DNA of 64,000 bases from Haloprofundus marisrubri (GTDB taxonomy: Archaea > Halobacteriota > Halobacteria > Halobacteriales > Haloferacaceae), in the NCBI RefSeq assembly GCF_001469955.1, contig NZ_LOPU01000003.1:1-64000 (forward strand). Reading direction: 5' to 3'. The translations under genes and the position numbers were made by a program. Below, piece after piece: positions 24,442-33,975 of this stretch. Below the pieces are notes generated by a model. It was not told where the DNA came from and did not search any database. It was given only the letters and a program-made list of their open reading frames with translations. Numbering within the stretch: position 1 is the stretch's first letter; each line of letters begins with the position of its first letter.

Positions 24442-24621
24442 TCACTCACCGCCCGTCGTGTCGGACCCTATTGTGTCGGCTCCTATCGTGTCGAGAACCG
24501 TTGCGCCGACAGCGCTTGCGAGGACTCCGTACCCGACGTACAGTGCGACTGCCTCTCCGAGGACGAGGCCGACTGTCGTTATCGCATCCATCGACCCGCC
24601 GAACAACTCGAATCCTACCAT
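24442..24621 (-). CDS. Small membrane protein of the sulfur island (DUF7512-like)
   Basis: 59 residues from ATG 24621. One membrane segment of about 30 residues (TTVGLVLGEAVALYVGYGVLAS region), followed by a small polar tail. Its stop is two bases from the TSUP start, and it is part of the same transcript. Small haloarchaeal proteins of this pattern occur next to TSUP permeases and I relate it tentatively to DUF7512. It may be an auxiliary subunit of the permease. Confidence 0.7.
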   Translation of the reverse strand: MVGFELFGGSMDAITTVGLVLGEAVALYVGYGVLASAVGATVLDTIGADTIGSDTTGGE

Positions 24622-24622
24622 T

Positions 24623-24672
24623 TTCTGTATTGGCCTTTTGTATTGCTTTGTCGTTCAATTACTACACAATAT
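24623..24672 (-). promoter_or_regulatory. CAATAC-rich control region before the TSUP unit
   Basis: Reading the minus strand, the region contains CCAATACAGAA at 24633-24623, GCAATAC at 24646-24640 and ATATTG near 24672. The same CCAATACAGAA occurs 14 bases before the tusA gene. It lies in the 94-base gap between the YeeE/YedE genes and the small membrane protein, so it probably serves an internal promoter. Confidence 0.45.
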
Positions 24673-24715
24673 TCGTCGTGTGAACCCCCAGTGCGTCTAT
24701 CTGAGAACATGGAGA

Positions 24716-25192
24716 TTAGTCGCTCGTTACCGACTCTGCGGAGTCAGTTCCGTCGGCACGAGTCGACCGAGCGAACCCCTGTGCGTACGCGCCGAGGAAC
24801 ATCCCGAGAATCGCCCACAGGATGGTGACGTTTCCGAGGCCGACGCTGGCGTAGGCGGCACCCGGGCAGATACCCGAGAGTCCCCAGCCGACACCGAAGA
24901 TGACCCCACCGACGGGGACGTTTCGGTCCATCGTTTTCAGCCGACGGGTGTAGCCACGTCCGGTGAGCGGCGCGCGGTCGAGATACCGCGTGGCGACGAA
25001 GAACGTCAGTCCCGAGACGACGGCCGCACCGCCCATCACGAACACGAGGCCGAAGTCCTCGAACTGGAGGAAGTCCAGTACGATTTCGGGCTTCGCCATC
25101 TGGCTGAGGCCGAGGCCGAACCCGAACACCAACCCGCCGAGGAGGATGACGAGGCTGAACGCGAGTCCGCGCTCGTCGTCGCTGGCGCTCAT
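24716..25192 (-). CDS. YeeE/YedE-type sulfur transporter subunit (DUF6691)
   Basis: 158 residues from ATG 25192, four membrane segments. Family motifs: GLVFGFGLGLSQMAKPEIVLDFL, and GVIFGVGWGLSGICPGAAYAS, with a conserved Cys in GICPG. Such proteins pair with the other YeeE/YedE half to import thiosulfate through a Cys relay. Its start overlaps the stop of that partner by four bases. Final residues are polar and acidic. Confidence 0.88.
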   Translation of the reverse strand: MSASDDERGLAFSLVILLGGLVFGFGLGLSQMAKPEIVLDFLQFEDFGLVFVMGGAAVVSGLTFFVATRYLDRAPLTGRGYTRRLKTMDRNVPVGGVIFGVGWGLSGICPGAAYASVGLGNVTILWAILGMFLGAYAQGFARSTRADGTDSAESVTSD

Positions 25193-25686
25193 GGCGTCAC
25201 CCCCAGTGCCGCGACGACCTGTGCCGTGCCGATAGCGATGGCCATGAACGTCGCAACGTTCACGAACGACGTCTCCGAGAGTGAGCCGATGCCACAGACA
25301 CCGTGGCCGGAGGTACAGCCTTTCCCGACACGCGTGCCGACGCCGACGAGGAAGCCGCCGCCGAGCAGACGCCACCACTGAACCTCGGTCGTCCAGCCGA
25401 ACTCACCGAAAGCCAGCGCGTAGACGGCGGCACCGCCGACGATGCCGACTGTGAACAGGACGCGCCAGTCTCGGGACGCGACGTACTTCGCCTGATTGAA
25501 CCGTGAGAGGTCCGAGACGTACGAGAGCGTCGTTTCGAGAAACGTGCTCGCGCCCGCAATGATACCGGTACTGAGGTAAATCACGGCGACGCCGAGGCCG
25601 ATGAACAGCCCTCCGGCGGCGTAGTGTGCGACGCCTTCCGGAAACAGGCCAGCGAACGCGACCAGTGGAAATGTCGTCAAAGTCAT
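25189..25686 (-). CDS. YeeE/YedE family thiosulfate transporter subunit
   Basis: 165 residues, four membrane segments. The hallmark GKGCTSGHGVCGIGSLS has the two cysteines thought to shuttle thiosulfate in YeeE. It lies directly after the rhodanese/MBL gene (25 bases gap) and overlaps the second half, so the pair makes a split YeeE channel. In bacteria, thiosulfate is passed to TusA-type carriers; a tusA gene stands at 27242. Confidence 0.92.
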   Translation of the reverse strand: MTLTTFPLVAFAGLFPEGVAHYAAGGLFIGLGVAVIYLSTGIIAGASTFLETTLSYVSDLSRFNQAKYVASRDWRVLFTVGIVGGAAVYALAFGEFGWTTEVQWWRLLGGGFLVGVGTRVGKGCTSGHGVCGIGSLSETSFVNVATFMAIAIGTAQVVAALGVTP

Positions 25687-25711
25687 TGTCTCTTGTAGAT
25701 GTTCCCCGTGG

Positions 25712-27010
25712 TTAGTCGCTCGTCATCGCGTCACTGCTTGCAGCGCAGTTGTTCGGCCCGAGTTCCAACTCGAACGCTTCCTCGTCGTCGGTCACCAGAC
25801 GGCCGAGATTCGTGCCGATAATCTCCTCGTAGTTTGCGGGCCGCGGCGGCATATCCGAGAGGATGAACTCGACGAACGAGTCCCGGTCCATCGACAGCGC
25901 GTCCATCCGTGAACCGAGGTCACCGAGTCGTGCGGCGTACGTCCCGTCATCGCGCGGGGTCGCCGCGTCGCTGAAGTGCGCCGGGGCGACCAGCACGTCG
26001 TCGGGAAGGGAGAGAATCTTCGACTGCAGCGTTTCGTAGAGTTCTTCGGCTGCGGTCCGAGCTTCCTCGTCGTCTGCGCCTTCGAGGTCCACTCCGGCGG
26101 CAGTTCCGGTGCCGCCTTCGAGGTCCACTCCAGCGGCAGTCTCGGTGCCGCCTTCGAGGTCCACTCCAGCGGCAGTCTCGGTGCCGCCTTCGAGGTCGGG
26201 CCGCGCGACGCTTTCGGTGAACAGTCCGTCACCGGTGAGAAGCACCGCGTCGTCGACGAGATAGCTCGTCATTCCGGAGGTGTGTCCGGGCGTGTGGAGC
26301 ACGTCGACGTCGATATCGCCGACCGAGAGCGTGTCGCCGTCTTCGACCGTTCGATAGTCGATGTCGTACTCGACGCCACGTGCGACTGCCGGTTCGGGGA
26401 GGACGATTTCCGCACCTGTCTCGACGGCGAGTTCGCGGACGCCGCTGACGTGGTCGGCGTGGACGTGCGTATCGACAGCGTACACGATGTCGGCACCCAA
26501 TGCCCGCGCGTCCTGTACGTACTCGTCGACGAACGCGCGGAGTGGGTCGACGACGGCTGCCTCGCCGTCACTGACGACCATGTACGCCATACAACCGCTG
26601 GAGGGCCGCTGGTACTGTGCCACTGTCGCATCGGTGTCGGCGTCGAGTTCGCGGTATTCGTACACGCGCGCCCAGCCTTTCATCCCCCGTTCGAGGTTCG
26701 CGGCGTCGAGGCCCTCGTCGGCCAGTAGGCCGGCGACGTACTCGCTGGAACCGCCTTTCGCACAGACGACGACCGTGGGGTCACCCTCGGGAATGCGCTC
26801 CAGTTGTTCCTCGCCGATGCCATCGAGCAACTCGAAGTAGGGAATGTTGACGACGTCGACGCTCTCGCCGTCGATGCTCCACTCCTCGAACTCGCTCTCT
26901 GCGCGCACGTCGAGGAGTTTGACTGGTTCGCCGTCGTCGATGCGCTGCTTCAGCGTCTCGGGAGTGACCGATTCGACCTCGGTGTCCGAGTCGGGAAATG
27001 CGTCGTTCAT
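25712..27010 (-). CDS. Rhodanese-metallo-beta-lactamase fusion (persulfide dioxygenase-like)
   Basis: 432 residues from ATG 27010; an ATG at 27034 is in frame but a TATA-like CTTATGT at about 27039-27045 fits the later one. Residues 13-118 form a rhodanese domain with C83 in VVVCAKGGSSE. The MBL domain follows (about 130-432) with T181-H182-V-H184-A-D186-H187, TPGH243 and TGD261, as in ETHE1/Blh. Order is reversed from the usual MBL-rhodanese (PRF) fusion. A three-copy 12-residue repeat (273-308) enlarges a loop. Probable role: oxidising persulfides to sulfite and transferring sulfane sulfur. Confidence 0.92.
   Translation of the reverse strand: MNDAFPDSDTEVESVTPETLKQRIDDGEPVKLLDVRAESEFEEWSIDGESVDVVNIPYFELLDGIGEEQLERIPEGDPTVVVCAKGGSSEYVAGLLADEGLDAANLERGMKGWARVYEYRELDADTDATVAQYQRPSSGCMAYMVVSDGEAAVVDPLRAFVDEYVQDARALGADIVYAVDTHVHADHVSGVRELAVETGAEIVLPEPAVARGVEYDIDYRTVEDGDTLSVGDIDVDVLHTPGHTSGMTSYLVDDAVLLTGDGLFTESVARPDLEGGTETAAGVDLEGGTETAAGVDLEGGTGTAAGVDLEGADDEEARTAAEELYETLQSKILSLPDDVLVAPAHFSDAATPRDDGTYAARLGDLGSRMDALSMDRDSFVEFILSDMPPRPANYEEIIGTNLGRLVTDDEEAFELELGPNNCAASSDAMTSD
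26081..26188. repeat. Three in-frame 36-bp tandem repeats
   Basis: Units start at 26081, 26117 and 26153; the second and third are identical over all 36 bases, and the first differs at three positions. A partial fourth copy starts at 26189. Translated on the minus strand they give LEGGTETAAGVD, LEGGTETAAGVD and LEGGTGTAAGVD. The near-identity shows recent slippage or duplication. Confidence 0.95.
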
Positions 27011-27052
27011 CTGTACGCTTCGATACCGGGCCATCGCACATAAGAGTTTGCA

Positions 27053-27082
27053 TGGTAGTTCACAATAACTGCAAGACTACCA
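27053..27082. promoter_or_regulatory. Inverted repeat between the divergent sulfur operons
   Basis: TGGTAGT and ACTACCA are perfect 7-base arms separated by 16 bases. The site lies 43 bases before the rhodanese-MBL start and 160 before tusA, so it could control the minus-strand unit. Confidence 0.45.
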
Positions 27083-27200
27083 CCCGTGTCAGATGCCAAA
27101 AAGTCCGTCTTAGGCGCACAAGGTGGTTCTGGATGCGTATATGCGCTATTGTAATTGTGCGCTTGACCCAATAACCGACACACTTTTTACGTGCTACCCA

Positions 27201-27227
27201 GTATTGTGTGCCAAGCCCAATACAGAA
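27201..27227. promoter_or_regulatory. GTATTG...CAATAC inverted repeat before tusA
   Basis: GTATTG (27201-27206) and CAATAC (27218-27223) are perfect arms 11 bases apart, and the right arm is in CCAATACAGAA, shared with the TSUP promoter. A looser TATTG/CAATA pair lies at 27147-27173. These are candidates for binding by a sulfur-responsive regulator; none is encoded in the island. Confidence 0.45.
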
Positions 27228-27241
27228 CGGGCAGAGATACA

Positions 27242-27487
27242 ATGAGTACGGAATACACTGTCACCGAGACGCTCGACGTGAAAGGCGAATCGTGTCCGAT
27301 GCCGGTCGTAAAGACGAAAGGAGCCATCGATGGACTGTCGGACGACGAAGTGCTGGAAGTCATCGCAACCGACTCCGGCAGCATGAGCGACATCGCAGGC
27401 TGGGCCGAAGCGACCAGCGGCGTCGAACTCCTCGACCAGCAAGACGAGGGCGACGTGTTCAAACACTACGTGCGCAAGACCCAGTGA
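27242..27487 (+). CDS. tusA: TusA-like sulfur carrier protein
   Basis: 81 residues from ATG 27242. The active motif CPMPVVKTK (C18) in LDVKGESCPMPVVK carries persulfide sulfur. The two-layer alpha/beta TusA fold is complete. It begins a two-gene unit with the DsrE-like gene, three bases downstream. With the divergent YeeE/YedE and rhodanese genes, it is the likely acceptor of thiosulfate-derived sulfane sulfur. Confidence 0.92.
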   Translation: MSTEYTVTETLDVKGESCPMPVVKTKGAIDGLSDDEVLEVIATDSGSMSDIAGWAEATSGVELLDQQDEGDVFKHYVRKTQ

Positions 27488-27489
27488 GT

Positions 27490-28116
27490 ATGAGTACGGA
27501 CACATCCGACAGTCCCGAGACGGCCGACGGGTCCGAGGCGAAGAGCCCTATCGACGCCGTTGACGCTCCCGAAGACGTGACGGCGGCCGAACTCGCCGCC
27601 GAAGTCGAGGAACTGCGCGAAGAACTCGCAGAACTGCAAGCGGCGGTCGGAGACGACCAGAAGTCGATGGTTATCGTGTCGACGAAGGGGACGCTCGACA
27701 TGGCCTACCCGCCGCTCATCCTCGCATCGACGGCCGCTGCCTTCGGCTGGGACGTCACCGTCTTCCACACGTTCTGGGGACTCGACATCCTCCACGAGGA
27801 GAAATCGAAGAACCTCAAACTCTCGGCAGTCGGCAACCCGAGCATGCCGATGCCGAACGCCATCGCGTCGCTTCCCGGCATGGACTCGATGGCGACGAAG
27901 ATGATGAACAAGCGTATCGCCGACAACGGAACGGCGACCATCGAGGAACTCATCGAGGTGTCGCTCGACCAAGGGGTCGACCTGCAGGCGTGTCAGATGA
28001 CAATCGACCTGATGGACTACGACGAAAACGACTTCCACGACGGCGTCACGACTGGCGTCGGCGCGGCGACGGCTCTCCAGCGGATGGCCGACGCGGACGT
28101 TCAGTTGCTCGTCTAG
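27490..28116 (+). CDS. DsrE/DsrF/DrsE-like sulfur relay protein
   Basis: 208 residues. The first 55 residues form an acidic region ending in a coiled-coil-like stretch (AAELAAEVEELREELAELQ). The DrsE-type domain (60-208) has DMAYPPLILASTAAAFGWDVTVFHTFWG and the reactive cysteine C168 in DLQACQMTIDLM. These proteins exchange persulfide with TusA. It directly follows tusA with a three-base gap. Confidence 0.9.
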   Translation: MSTDTSDSPETADGSEAKSPIDAVDAPEDVTAAELAAEVEELREELAELQAAVGDDQKSMVIVSTKGTLDMAYPPLILASTAAAFGWDVTVFHTFWGLDILHEEKSKNLKLSAVGNPSMPMPNAIASLPGMDSMATKMMNKRIADNGTATIEELIEVSLDQGVDLQACQMTIDLMDYDENDFHDGVTTGVGAATALQRMADADVQLLV

Positions 28117-28236
28117 CGCGCAGGAACAGTATCGAACCCTCCACCACGACGATGCCACACGGCCAGTTGGCGAGAAACGAACGCGGAAACCGAACCGAGA
28201 GACGACCATTTTCGTCTCGACCCCGAGAGACAGCAT

Positions 28237-29001
28237 ATGAGTGATTCAGGAACGAACACGGAGGCCGGGTCCGACCACCGCAGGGACGGTCACGACTGCG
28301 ACGAGTCGTTCGACGCGGTGAGCGAGGACGCGCGAACGATGGGGAGAGGCTTCTTCGAGGAGTCGAGCGCACCCGGGTCGGCGATGGCGCATCTCTACCG
28401 CGGGGAGATTCACCGGATGAAACTCTGGCGCGAGCGACTCGACCGGACCTCGAACTGGGCGGTGACGCTCATCGCCGCGATTCTCACCTACGCGTTCTCC
28501 GGGGCGAGTCGGCCCCACCCAGTCATTCTCGTCGGCGTCGTGATGGTGACGGTGTTTCTCGTCATCGAAGCCCGACGATACCGCGGCTACGACATGTGGC
28601 GCTCCCGGGTGCGGATGCTCCAGCGAAACGTGTTCGCGTACTCGCTCGACCCTTCGCAGGGTATCGAAGACCCAGATTGGCGGCCACGGCTCTCGAAGGA
28701 CTATCGCGAACCTCGGACGAAAATCTCCTACGAGGAGGCCATCGCGCACCGTCTGCGCCGGGTGTATCTTCCGCTTTTCACCGTGCTACTCGCTGCGTGG
28801 CTGTTCCGGACCGTCGTCACGCCCGGAACGCAACCGTGGCCCGCGAGTGCGTCGATAGGGATGATGTCAGGCATGCTCGTCACCGGCGTCGTTGCGACGT
28901 TCTACCTCGTCTTGGTCGCTATCACGTTCCGCCCTCGCGTCTGGCAGGCGACCGGTGAACTGCGGCGAAGCGACGTCGGTGCATGGGACGATATCGAGTG
29001 A
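28237..29001 (+). CDS. DUF2270 domain membrane protein
   Basis: 254 residues. Segment 50-110 AHLYRGEIHRMKLWRERLDRTSNWA is the DUF2270 signature, followed by membrane pair ALIAAILTYAF / VILVGVVMVTVFLVIEARRYRGYDMWRSR and a second pair near the C-terminus (PLFTVLLAAWLFR, GMLVTGVVATFYLVLVAIT). Function unknown; usually found in haloarchaea and some bacteria. It is downstream of the sulfur genes by 120 bases but has its own start region. Confidence 0.87.
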   Translation: MSDSGTNTEAGSDHRRDGHDCDESFDAVSEDARTMGRGFFEESSAPGSAMAHLYRGEIHRMKLWRERLDRTSNWAVTLIAAILTYAFSGASRPHPVILVGVVMVTVFLVIEARRYRGYDMWRSRVRMLQRNVFAYSLDPSQGIEDPDWRPRLSKDYREPRTKISYEEAIAHRLRRVYLPLFTVLLAAWLFRTVVTPGTQPWPASASIGMMSGMLVTGVVATFYLVLVAITFRPRVWQATGELRRSDVGAWDDIE

Positions 29002-29123
29002 GCGACACGTGGTGTTGGGTACTCCACGTCTTCGATACGTGCCAGGTCACCGGTAGACCGGGACCGGAAATAGAACCAGAACTGAAGACCGACACCGACA
29101 CGTCGACCGGACGGGAAACCGAG

Positions 29124-30458
29124 TCAGGACTCACGAAGCGCTGCTGCGACCGTCGCGCTCACTTTGGGAAGGGCCCGGTAGAGCGATGTTGCGACGACGT
29201 ACTCCGAGGCGTCACGTCGAAGCCCCGAAACCGGAATCGTCCCGGAGCGACCCTCGAAATGCTTGTCGCCCCACCGGATGTAGCTCACGTACCGGGGCAG
29301 AAAGTACCGAACCAACGCCTCGTTCTGAGTCGTCTCCCGAGCGGCCTCGATAGCGTTCACGGCGTTTTGCCGGACCGACCGCAGGTCGGACGCTGAGGAG
29401 ACATCTACGTCGTCGCCGTTCTCGATGCGACGACGAAGTTGCTCGAATCCGCGAATCGAGAGCAGTGCCCCGAACAAATCGAGAACGTCGAGTGAGACGT
29501 TTGCGACCGATTCGTTCTCCTCACTCTGTGTCCTTTCGAGAGCACGAGCCTCTCGTGTTGTCTCCTCGTAGAGGGAGTGAAGCCCCCAGACGCCGGCCGT
29601 TTCGTCGACAGTCCGGTCGACGAGTGCAGTCGGTGACTCGTCGTCGCTTCGGTCCGGCAGCGACCCACGACGTCGTTTCACTCGGCCGATCAGTCCCTGT
29701 TTCGTCTCCTCGAACCTCGAGCGAAGATTGCGTTCGCTGTCGATATCGTTGCGAAGTCGCTCGAAAAGATAGCTGGCGAGGGTCAGATGGGTTCGGGCAC
29801 GTTCGAGGTCACTCGCCATCTCGCCAGCCACGAACGGACCAGTGTCGTTCGACGGGTAGTCACGACTTTCGAAGGTGGCCCAGTTTCGAGCCGCCTGAAG
29901 CGAGCGCTCGATTTCGCCGTGAACGCGGAGTGCTCTCACCGGGTCGTCACCGAGATACGACCATCGGGAGACGAACGCGTCTACAGCCTCTCGAACCGAC
30001 CGCGCGTCGTCTCGAACCCCGTCGGTGGTGAATTCCGTGTCGATGGTTCGCCACGCAGCAGAGAGTTCGCGTGCGCCCACTCGAGCCCGTTGTGCGCGTT
30101 GGAGGCGCTCGAAAGGCGTCGCTCCGTCGGAGACAGCACGGAGACGCTCGTCGACGACCTCGGCGAGCCTGTTCATCCGTTCTCTGATGGCTTCATTCGG
30201 GATTTCGTCGCTGTCGAGCGGCGCAGGCACTTCGTTCCGTAGCTGTCGAGCCTCCTCGACGTGGCCGGCGACGAACGACGCCTCGATGGACACTGGAACT
30301 GTCTGGGGCACGGTCGGTACTGTCTGCTCGACAATCGGTTGAAGTCGGCTGGCTTCGACTTCCTCTGGGCCGATACCGGGAACTCGGCCGGCGCAACCGG
30401 TGAGCGACATCCCCGCGAGCAACGAGAGCGCTTCCCGACGACGAAACTGCGGTTTCAT
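29124..30458 (-). CDS. Tat lipoprotein, helical, uncharacterised
   Basis: 444 residues. Signal FRRREALSLLAGMSLTGC22 with lipobox. The rest is almost entirely helical and charged (many Glu/Arg heptads), possibly a long coiled-coil surface protein; no family recognised. Its start overlaps the stop of the upstream lipoprotein gene by four bases. The ending AATSLYRALPKVSATVAAAL is an amphipathic helix. Confidence 0.75.
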   Translation of the reverse strand: MKPQFRRREALSLLAGMSLTGCAGRVPGIGPEEVEASRLQPIVEQTVPTVPQTVPVSIEASFVAGHVEEARQLRNEVPAPLDSDEIPNEAIRERMNRLAEVVDERLRAVSDGATPFERLQRAQRARVGARELSAAWRTIDTEFTTDGVRDDARSVREAVDAFVSRWSYLGDDPVRALRVHGEIERSLQAARNWATFESRDYPSNDTGPFVAGEMASDLERARTHLTLASYLFERLRNDIDSERNLRSRFEETKQGLIGRVKRRRGSLPDRSDDESPTALVDRTVDETAGVWGLHSLYEETTREARALERTQSEENESVANVSLDVLDLFGALLSIRGFEQLRRRIENGDDVDVSSASDLRSVRQNAVNAIEAARETTQNEALVRYFLPRYVSYIRWGDKHFEGRSGTIPVSGLRRDASEYVVATSLYRALPKVSATVAAALRES

Positions 30459-31075
30459 TCTTCCTCCTCAGGGTTCTCGGGAGTAGTAGGCGGGCGGCAG
30501 GGTCCGCTCTGTGTGCGTGACCCGTGGCTTCGGAGTTCGTCTACGTCGAAGACGACGGGTAGACGAACGAGTTGGGCGACGACGTCATACGCATCCGTCT
30601 CGCAGGCGATGTCGGCGTCACGATACCCCCTCGAGTACGCCGTCTCGATGGACGACTCGGTCCATCGAACCCAACAGAGCTGTTGCTCGTAGCACTCTCG
30701 GATTGGGTGTTGTTCAACGTAGAGCGTCTCCGAGTCGAAATCGGTCTCTTCGAGGAACTGTTCGGCACGCTCGACGCCTTCGACCGCTGCGAATTCGAGC
30801 GACGCGGCAGTTTCGGTGTCCGTGACCAATATCGGCGCCCAACTGTCGTTTGCCGGTTGGCCGTCAGTCGTCTCCGGGCCGCTTTCGATGAGAGCGGGAG
30901 CGACGTCCGGGTTCCGGAGACGCACCGCCGGGAGGTCGGTGGCTGCGCCGTCTCTGGGGTTTCTCGGAGTGGGCGTCGGCGACGACTGCGACCGAGACTG
31001 AGTTCCACATCCGGAGACGACGCCAAGTGCGCCAACTACCGAGTGCAGAGCGTGACGTCGGGTGAAGGAGGGCAT
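30455..31075 (-). CDS. Tat lipoprotein, uncharacterised
   Basis: 206 residues from ATG 31075. Signal FTRRHALHSVVGALGVVSGC23. The mature protein has a cysteine pair (C-x7-C) in ECYEQQLCWVRW and an acidic tail PENPEEEE. No domain recognised. It overlaps and is cotranscribed with the helical lipoprotein. The pair may form a surface complex. Confidence 0.75.
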   Translation of the reverse strand: MPSFTRRHALHSVVGALGVVSGCGTQSRSQSSPTPTPRNPRDGAATDLPAVRLRNPDVAPALIESGPETTDGQPANDSWAPILVTDTETAASLEFAAVEGVERAEQFLEETDFDSETLYVEQHPIRECYEQQLCWVRWTESSIETAYSRGYRDADIACETDAYDVVAQLVRLPVVFDVDELRSHGSRTQSGPCRPPTTPENPEEEE

Positions 31076-31337
31076 CGTATCGAACCTGTTCGTGTACAGT
31101 AACAAATATGCACCGAGAACTATTCCGGTCGTTGACAGCTCCGGAGTCGTGATTCGGATACCGAGTCAGCGACGAGTCGGACGCCGTGGAGCAACACCCG
31201 GCCGTTAGACCCGATGTGGCAACAGTCCGATTTCGAACGTCAAGAGGAGAACGACACTCAGGGGACGAGTACCGTCGTATACAGTTGTTCGTTTATCACC
31301 CGAAAAGCCAAGACAGACCTCCACTGAGATGTAGCCG

Positions 31338-31550
31338 ATGCGGAACCCCGAAACTCCACTCACGCACATCGAACAGGAGGCTTACACTCGCATCCGACAA
31401 CTCGCCGAATACACCGACGGCGTGCTCTCACCGACCGACGCTCTCGCAGCAATCTGTGCGGCGGGCAACACACATCCGGACGAAATCCTCGAACGTCTCA
31501 TCCTCAAAGGGTATGTGTATGGCGTGGAGAACACCATTCGGCTCACCTGA
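31338..31550 (+). CDS. Small uncharacterised haloarchaeal protein
   Basis: 70 residues: HIEQEAYTRIRQLAEYTDG, ILERLILKGYVYGVENTIRLT. The predicted pattern is helix-helix-helix-hairpin, similar to a small winged helix. The 262-base gap before it holds no other recognisable gene. Evidence for translation is compositional only. Confidence 0.55.
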   Translation: MRNPETPLTHIEQEAYTRIRQLAEYTDGVLSPTDALAAICAAGNTHPDEILERLILKGYVYGVENTIRLT

Positions 31551-31711
31551 CATAGATCGCTGTCGACATCGAGGTCAGTAAACGATGAGTTGTTACAGGT
31601 CGGATTCTCTCCAACTTCGTCAGGCGCAGCGTTGCACCAGTTCGACACTGACAAAAGTTCATAAACACAGTACTCTTCTTCCGCTGTACCGAAGGAATCC
31701 TTTCCGGATAG

Positions 31712-33883
<2,172 letters not shown>

Positions 33884-33902
33884 GTCGAGGTCTCGCGGAA
33901 CC

Positions 33903-33908
33903 TTTTTT
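33903..33908 (+). terminator. T-tract terminator of katG
   Basis: Six T 20 bases after the katG stop, within a short gap to the convergent aldehyde dehydrogenase gene. Confidence 0.5.
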
Positions 33909-33975
33909 GACTCGGTAGCTGGGTCGGCAGTTTCGCTGTTGGAAGTGTGAGTCGACGAGTGCGCCAGTCGTCGTC

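Noticed and set aside
23429-25381. 650-codon open frame antisense to the TSUP and YeeE/YedE genes
   Set aside because: Long antisense frames arise by chance in high-GC haloarchaeal genes. The opposite strand has well-supported membrane protein families.
26081-26188. Tandem 36-bp units as a possible CRISPR array
   Set aside because: They are contiguous with no spacers, in frame, and code for part of a recognised enzyme.
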